This document shows, in pieces, positions 17,703 to 22,882 of a DNA stretch of 22,882 bases. The position numbers and the translations under genes are program-made. The first letter of the stretch is position 1. Each line of letters opens with the position of its first letter. The notes beneath the pieces were generated by a model, which had not been told where the DNA came from, searched no databases, and saw only the letters and a program-made list of their open reading frames with translations. The DNA comes from Isohypsibius dastychi. Lineage: Eukaryota > Tardigrada > Eutardigrada > Parachela > Isohypsibiidae. Where the stretch lies: positions 1 to 22,882 of the forward strand of contig JAQIWT010000341.1 in NCBI GenBank assembly GCA_034696485.1. Reading direction: 5' to 3'.

Positions 17703-20700
17703 ATGGACGATCACGTCGACGACGTAATGGACATTATAATGAATGAGCATGGTGTGATAACAACTTACGACCACAAAAAAGTAATTGCGTTGGATTGGAC
17801 CGTGGTAAGAAACTCAACTTTATTTTAAGAAACTGCTGGTCCTGCGATTTCGATACGATCGAGACGTCTAAATTACTTCCTTTTAAAACGCGTATTTCCA
17901 GAATCCGCGATTCGGAGGACATCCTGTTGAATCTCCACCTGTGAATATGGCCGGAAATGAAGTTTTCTTGCGAGTGAGGAGCAGACCCTGAATTTTTGAC
18001 CTTGGATTCTTTTCAATGAGGCTTTTATGAAGAGAACTTTCCGTCATCTGCAGGCCGCTCAGTTGTCGTTCAGATTCGCTTGTTTTGTGATGGTGAATTC
18101 AACGATCTGAAAATATCGCTGTGTTGTTTTGCAGGCACGATTTTCATCTCGTGACTCTGGAATCATTCGAGTTTCGTTGGAAGGAGAATTGGTCGGGGTT
18201 GAATTTGAGAAAATGGACGTCTGGTAAGATAATATTAGTATAATGATAGGATAATTACTATTAATACTTCTGTTAATTTAAGAATAACAATAATACTGAA
18301 ATATTGGCTGTTGAGCTGGTTTTTGGGGATATGGAAGAGTGCACCTGGCCGTAGGAAGTCTACTAGTTGTGGAAAGTGGAGTTTCTCTCGTTGCGAAATT
18401 CTTGTGAATTTTAATTACTGGTAGTTAACGCAATGTATAAAACAAAACTTACGCGTAATTTTTCATGAAGGATTGGTCAGGGGGGGTTCTTCATCAATCA
18501 ACCGTCAGGCGAAATAAATGATCCGCTTCAAAAGTGGAATGTCGTCCCAGTTTTTCGCTCAGTTTGTTTTCTTCTCGTTAGTCGTGACCACGATTACCCA
18601 CGAGATCTCCGGAACAAAGTAGTGATTCCGGAAGTCAATGTCATTGGTCTAATAGACTCCTTACGACCGAGAAAAAAATGATGCATTTTCGATGAGTTCT
18701 CCATCCGGGGTCTCAACGAGTTCTTATTTAATTTTCTTGATTTCCAGGTCGGTTTTTATTCATTCTCTCGAACCATTTTAATCCTCATAAAAGATTTGCA
18801 CATCCGCCGGAAAAACACTTGGGCATCGTTTTTCAGCGCCAAGTCTTTTCTGATTGATTGATTTAATTTGGTTAAGGGGAAAGTGGGTCGATTGGGAATA
18901 AATACCTGCCATTTTTTGGGTGGCTTTTTTTCATTGACTTTTTTTTTTAAAGAGGAAATCAAGTGGACTTTTATTGGTAGTTTACAATGAGAGAATGATC
19001 CTGTAAAATGAGCCTAATGTCCGCGCATCCGCTTTCAAATTACCGTGGGCAGATGGGGAGACCATAAATAAGTTGTCTTTTCAGTGGTAATATCTAACTA
19101 CTTCCTTTGCCTTGTAATTTGCGGGCTTCACTTACTCGTTTTGTTTTCTGTCAGCTGACAGGTTTTATTGATTTTTCCCTCATCTTTGGAGTTGTTTGGG
19201 AAGAGAAGGAATAACTCACCGAAAGCTGTTGAGCCAACATTCCTAGGGCATGTGTAAATTGCAGCCTGATCAACTGATTTCTTTTTGCGGTGCAATCTGT
19301 GGAATATGTTCGCTGAAGAAAAAAGGAAAGGTTTTCGAAATATTCAGCCAGGATGAATTAAATCAAATTGGAACGATTAAATAAAAAAAATGCTGTTCGG
19401 AACAAAATTATTTCAGTCTTTGAATACAGAAATCAGTGTTCAGTCGCTGACGTCCGACTGCAGATGCTGTTTATCTTCTTCTTTATCGGTTTTTTTTTTC
19501 AGGAACAGTACTTCAAGTTGATATGTAACGGATAAAATTAGAAAAACAAAAATAAAATTTGGCAAAAGCAAAAGAAATTAGATGAAACAGTTGGCTCAAT
19601 ATTCGATGATCGTTAAACAAAATAGAAAATCACCTCAACAAAATTAAATTAAAACTACAAAAAGAACACTAAAATGCAAAAACTGCATTAAATTAATCAA
19701 AATTACACTATTTGAATAACAATAAAATAACATTGAATTAGGCAAAATAGCATTTCTTAACGATACTTTATGAAATTGAAGCAAAAGTACAGTAGAAATT
19801 AACTTTGATACCGAACATCTTACATTTGCGGAATTTTGTCTGGAAGGTAATTTCTGGAAGAAAAAACATTCGCACAGCAATATTAGATTTGAATTATTTG
19901 ATCCGTGCTTTGGTTTCGTTATCGAATGTTATGAATTTCTTCCCTATGGCGCATTTTAACCGGAATTTCTCTGAGTGGATTAAACATCTCCGCATTTCTT
20001 TTCTCACACAATCTGAATTCTCAGCTGGATTTGAAAACGGGGAATGGGATACCACGGAGCAAGTGCGCCGCAATTTCTTTTAGAAACAAAAGAGTGTCAC
20101 GTGAAACAAAACCAATCGATCGATTGAGCAGGAAACTGAATATTCAAGCAATAAAAGTGCGCCTGTCCATCCTTTTTTCCGGTCCTCCCGCTCTTTTTCC
20201 ACTTAACCTTCCCACAAAATGCGCACTGGTAAACCGTGCGCACCTTCCCCGCATTTATCATTCTCGATGAAGCCGGGATTGATGGACTCGCCTTTCTCTC
20301 TCTGGAAGATCTAACATGTATGTAACCGCAAATCCACACCCAGAAAATATGCTGACTTTTAAATCAGATCATGTTGCGTAGAAATCTTCTGTGCAGATGC
20401 GCCTATTAATTGCTTATCTTCGCGGAAAATATTTTGTCCTGATCACCGGTAATTTCGCTAGTGGGAATATCTTCTGGTACGCGGAAATGGGGTGTCGATT
20501 CTTGGTAGGTTAATGTGAATTTCTCAGATCTTCAGATATTGTACTGTTGAATCTGTGTCTTGATATCGGGGATGGTTAGCGGGTTTTCACCAGAGTTTTA
20601 TTCGCCAGATTGTCGTGAAAATCTGGTATCGCTCGAAATTTCTGAAAGTCGCTATTCCTTCTTGAAAAATCGAAATTATCACCGGTAAGCTTATCGAATT

Positions 20701-21633
20701 TTGAATTAGTCTTAAACGATACGTGGTCTTGTCTTGCCAGTGTCATTGGTTTAATGGACTCCTTGCGACCGAGGAAAAACTGATGCATTTTGAATCTCTC
20801 CTTCCGGAGTCTCAAGAGTTTGACGAACAAATTCTCATTTAATTTTCGAGATTTCTAGGTCGATTTTCATTTGTTTTCGCGAACTTGATAACAACTGAAT
20901 TTTTGAGGAATGATTGGTTGGGTTAATGGCCAAATAATTTTGCCTTCCATCAAGTGAATTATCCCCGGATTGCGTGCCCTAAGCCCTGCACTCTCTGCAC
21001 GTCAAAGATTTAGCAGATTACAATCAGCGGAATTTGATCTTGTTTTTCTCCTCTCTGCCGGAAATGATTTGCAGCTCTGGGGGCAGGGAAGGGGCATTTT
21101 TCAACGATTTCCCACCGAAAAAAGGGAGGATGGTCAAATATTTCTCCGCGGTTTTTTGCGGGACAGTAGGTTGATTTGGCAGGAATATGCCGGGAGTTAA
21201 AGAGGGGTTTGGAGTGTTTACTTTTTGCAAGAGTAGACTCGAGTTTCATTTTCTAGGTTATTTTTCCCACATTTCCGGCTCATTTCATTTTTTTCGCAAT
21301 CAAAAATCGTGGCCAACTTGTTTTTTGACAGAATCGGAATGACGACCCTACGACCAGCCTTTTTCCAGTAACTCTCATTTTTCGATTTCTACCGTTTTGA
21401 CAGAAAAAATAGAATGTGCATTTTTAAGTTTGTTGATGTTAATCGGATTTTTTTGTTGCAGTGCTACCTTTTTGGAACCCGGTCCGGATAAACGTCTTCT
21501 GGGACAGCGACGGAAAATGATGCATCGCCAAAACTTTGACCTCCATTTTCAGCACGATTTGAGCAATTTACAAGTCAATGCCAAATGTAATATGTTGGTG
21601 CTCGTTGAGGTTTCTTTGCCACCCCCACCTTAG
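17703..21633 (+). CDS. Unrecognised four-exon gene, 144 aa
   Basis: Exons 17703-17804, 17902-17973, 18135-18223 and 21462-21633 join in phase across clean GT-AG borders (gtaaga, gtgagg, gtaaga; tttccag, ttgcag, ttgcag). The total is 435 bp. The protein starts MDDHVDDVMDIIMNEHGV and has a beta-rich middle (NEVFLRARFSSRDSGIIRV, LEGELVGVEFEKM). A basic stretch (KRLLGQRRKMMHRQ) follows, and the end is VLVEVSLPPPP before TAG. An AATAAA lies at 21708. No signal peptide or membrane segment is visible. I do not recognise the family and propose no function. Alternative ends are possible: exon 2 can read on to a TGA at 17990, and exon 4 might splice at GAG|gttt. The three small exons are well supported together; the link to exon 4, across 3.2 kb, rests on phase and open frame alone. 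Confidence 0.55.
18639..18773 (+). repeat. Diverged dispersed repeat, copy 1
   Basis: This block starts tgtcattggtctaatagact and ends at the tctcgaac near 18773. It aligns along its length with 20741-20884, sharing gactccttRcgaccgaRgaaaa, tgatgcatttt, atttaattttc and gatttcYaggtcg in the same order. Confidence 0.85.
20741..20884 (+). repeat. Diverged dispersed repeat, copy 2
   Basis: This is the partner of 18639-18773, in the same orientation and about 2.1 kb away. It has a few small insertions. It shows no terminal inverted repeats or poly-A tail, so its class is unknown. Confidence 0.85.
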
Positions 21634-22221
21634 TCCGGTGACCCGGAGGTTTTTTGGAGGTAGATTTGACTTTAGAATGGCATAAAATTATTAGGCGGAG
21701 GATGCTGAATAAATGCTGAAATTTGCAAAAAGTAAAAATGCACTTTCTTCTGCTAGGCAGAATGCCCACAATTCGCACCAGTTGTTGGAAAAATGCGACT
21801 GGTGCGGTTAGGATTTGCAAACTTTTCGTCTAATAAACCGGGCAAAGTATGCGCATTATTCTGACGCGATATTATTGCAGTTTTGCTGCTTGATTCGGCT
21901 AAACGATACGGCTGCTCCGCCGTTCTGTTTCAGGGCTAATTAGCAATCCTCATTATGAGCGTAATTAATCGCATTCTGTTTTATGAGCAGATCCACTTCA
22001 GTTTCGCCCGACACATGAAAGCGATGAAAATAAAACAAAGAACAAAAGTTATAAATTCTATTGCCAACCGACAAATTCAGGAAAAAACGGCTAGGGAAAT
22101 TGACGAGAGCTACTTGAAGTTACTGAAGGCAGAGACCATTTTAGAAACATATCAAAAATTCGAATTATGAAATCAAAAGCGAATTCCAACCGCCTGCGAG
22201 AAGAAGTTGAATAATTCTGAA
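21634..22221. other. Downstream region with polyadenylation signal and a weak small ORF
   Basis: An AATAAA at 21708-21713 fits the 3' end of the 144-aa gene. A short inverted-type motif, accagttgttggaaaaatgcgactggt, lies near 21778. A 71-residue lysine/glutamate-rich helical frame (21955-22170, MSVINRILFYEQ to YQKFEL) has no recognised domain. Nothing else is evident. Confidence 0.45.
21955..22170 (+). CDS. Possible small ORF, 71 aa, helical and charged
   Basis: This frame runs from ATG to TGA. Its C-terminal 45 residues (KIKQRTKVINSI to LKAETILETYQ) look like an amphipathic coil. There is no homology I recognise, no splice support, and high AT content favours chance open frames, so confidence is low. 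Confidence 0.22.
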   Translation: MSVINRILFYEQIHFSFARHMKAMKIKQRTKVINSIANRQIQEKTAREIDESYLKLLKAETILETYQKFEL

Positions 22222-22601
22222 TCATCCCGTTATTCCGTTGACCTGTGCCGTTGTCCATCCGCTTTTCTTGTGGAAACTTCCGGACAGTCTTTTTTGTCGA
22301 ATCACCTCACCGGAAGATAGATATTCCTGTGAAGCATCAGAGTGAGTGAAAACGTCAGCGATGTTCACTTGCTGATACTTCATAATATTTTCGAAAATAG
22401 TCAGTTTCAGCGTAATCCAGAAGGAAAATAATTCGGCTGGTTGCTTACCTCTGAATTCCTCGAAATTCCTCGAACGAAGTTCGAAATTCCAAGTCCATCA
22501 CCTGATGTCTTTTGGAGCAGTATGCACTCATTGGAAGCTGTAAGACCAAAAACGTTTTCAACGAAGGGATTTGAAGTTTGAACGGCTGACAATCGAAACA
22601 T
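22222..22601 (-). CDS. Possible two-exon terminal part of an unknown gene
   Basis: Reading leftward, 22601-22449 (from an ATG, or from an acceptor at 22585) gives SNPFVENVFGLTASNECILL and more, with a good donor GAG|gtaagc. A 77-bp intron ends at aagtatcag, and exon 22371-22222 continues in phase as QVNIADVFTHSDASQEYL to VNGITG and a TGA. The composition is protein-like, but no family is recognised and the 5' end is unclear; a 5' exon could lie to the right. A different frame of the first exon is also open, so this model is tentative. Confidence 0.28.
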
Positions 22602-22811
22602 GAACTCACCAGATATTCGATCCAGTTTCACTCCAATCTCAATCAAACCAGATAAGTTGCTCCGTCATGGTGCTCTTGAGGTATCATATCCGTAAAGCAT
22701 AAGAAATTTGGGTTTCGAGAAGAAGAAGAAGACGGAAGTTTGATGCAGTGCGTTGAAAATGAACAAGTCTGGCTTCGCAATGTTTGGAAAGTGAAATAAA
22801 TACTAACTTGC

Positions 22812-22830
22812 AAGCTCAACCCCCAAGGGG
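22812..22830. repeat. Small hairpin (tcaacccc/ggggttga)
   Basis: The 8-bp perfect arms tcaacccc and ggggttga surround a 3-base loop (cca), near the right edge of the window. No T-tract terminator role is implied in a eukaryote. The function is unknown. Confidence 0.6.
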
Positions 22831-22882
22831 TTGAAATCCGCTAAGGCCGGAAAGAACTTTTTTTTGTTCGAGACATTTCACT

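Larger units (their letters stand above)
18224..21461 (+). other. Long (3.2 kb) intron of the 144-aa gene, or intergenic DNA
   Basis: This AT-rich stretch has no gene that I can support. It contains a diverged direct repeat (18639-18773 and 20741-20884), long T runs and several short frames without motifs. It is much longer than any other intron here, so it may also hide regulatory sequence or the ends of two separate genes. Confidence 0.5.

Noticed and set aside
20097-20339. Minus-strand frame with CAFCGK and a later AHFYC, resembling a CCHC zinc finger
   Set aside because: It is a single loose match with no linker or family pattern, inside AT-rich DNA and with no splice or conservation support.
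22562-22585. A 24-bp intron (gtgagttcatg...tcag) in the last minus-strand candidate
   Set aside because: It is far shorter than any spliceable intron here. The segment is a multiple of three and stays open, so it is better read as exon.
1-22882. CRISPR arrays, bacterial operons, prophage or viral genes
   Set aside because: None is present. Spliced eukaryotic genes fill the window, and no spaced identical repeats or viral proteins were seen.

Overview
The window is animal nuclear DNA. Genes are split by short GT-AG introns, mostly 50-110 bp, with T-rich tttcag-type acceptors. The recognisable proteins (COG8, DRG1, MED12, RPL31) are eukaryotic housekeeping factors closest to animal versions. 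Small introns, tight gene spacing and MATH/BTB paralogues suggest a compact invertebrate genome, perhaps an ecdysozoan such as a tardigrade or nematode. That placement is inference. All names come from reading motifs and aligning by eye; no database was searched.

Layout. At 129-2246 two divergent MATH/BTB-type genes face away from each other across about 0.5 kb rich in perfect palindromes. A 688-bp non-autonomous DNA transposon (2370-3057) follows, with 19-bp terminal inverted repeats and a TTA target duplication. Three intact minus-strand genes come next: COG8 (six exons, 557 aa), DRG1 (eight exons including a 21-bp micro-exon, 366 aa) and a PRISE/progesterone 5-beta-reductase-like NADPH enzyme (five exons, 383 aa). 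Intron 1 of the last gene holds a decayed second copy of an exon end. A 1.1-kb divergent spacer with a possible tiny gene leads to MED12.

The plus-strand half looks rearranged. MED12 (11314-16289) is clear and well conserved but carries a frameshift, an in-frame stop and a second frameshift, and ends where the family normally continues. RPL31 follows at once. Its exons 2-4 are perfect, but exon 1 is readable only for its last residues, behind a stop codon. A 97-bp piece of RPL31 (last codon, stop and 3' UTR) recurs 683 bp downstream, ending 2 bp before the start codon of a four-exon, 144-aa gene of unknown function with a 3.2-kb intron. The last 1.2 kb holds only weak candidates.

The genes form no single pathway. 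Golgi tethering, ribosome-linked GTPase, reductase, transcription and ribosome genes simply lie side by side. The most interesting items are the animal PRISE enzyme with its relic exon, the MED12/RPL31 junction with the duplicated tail, and the transposon.
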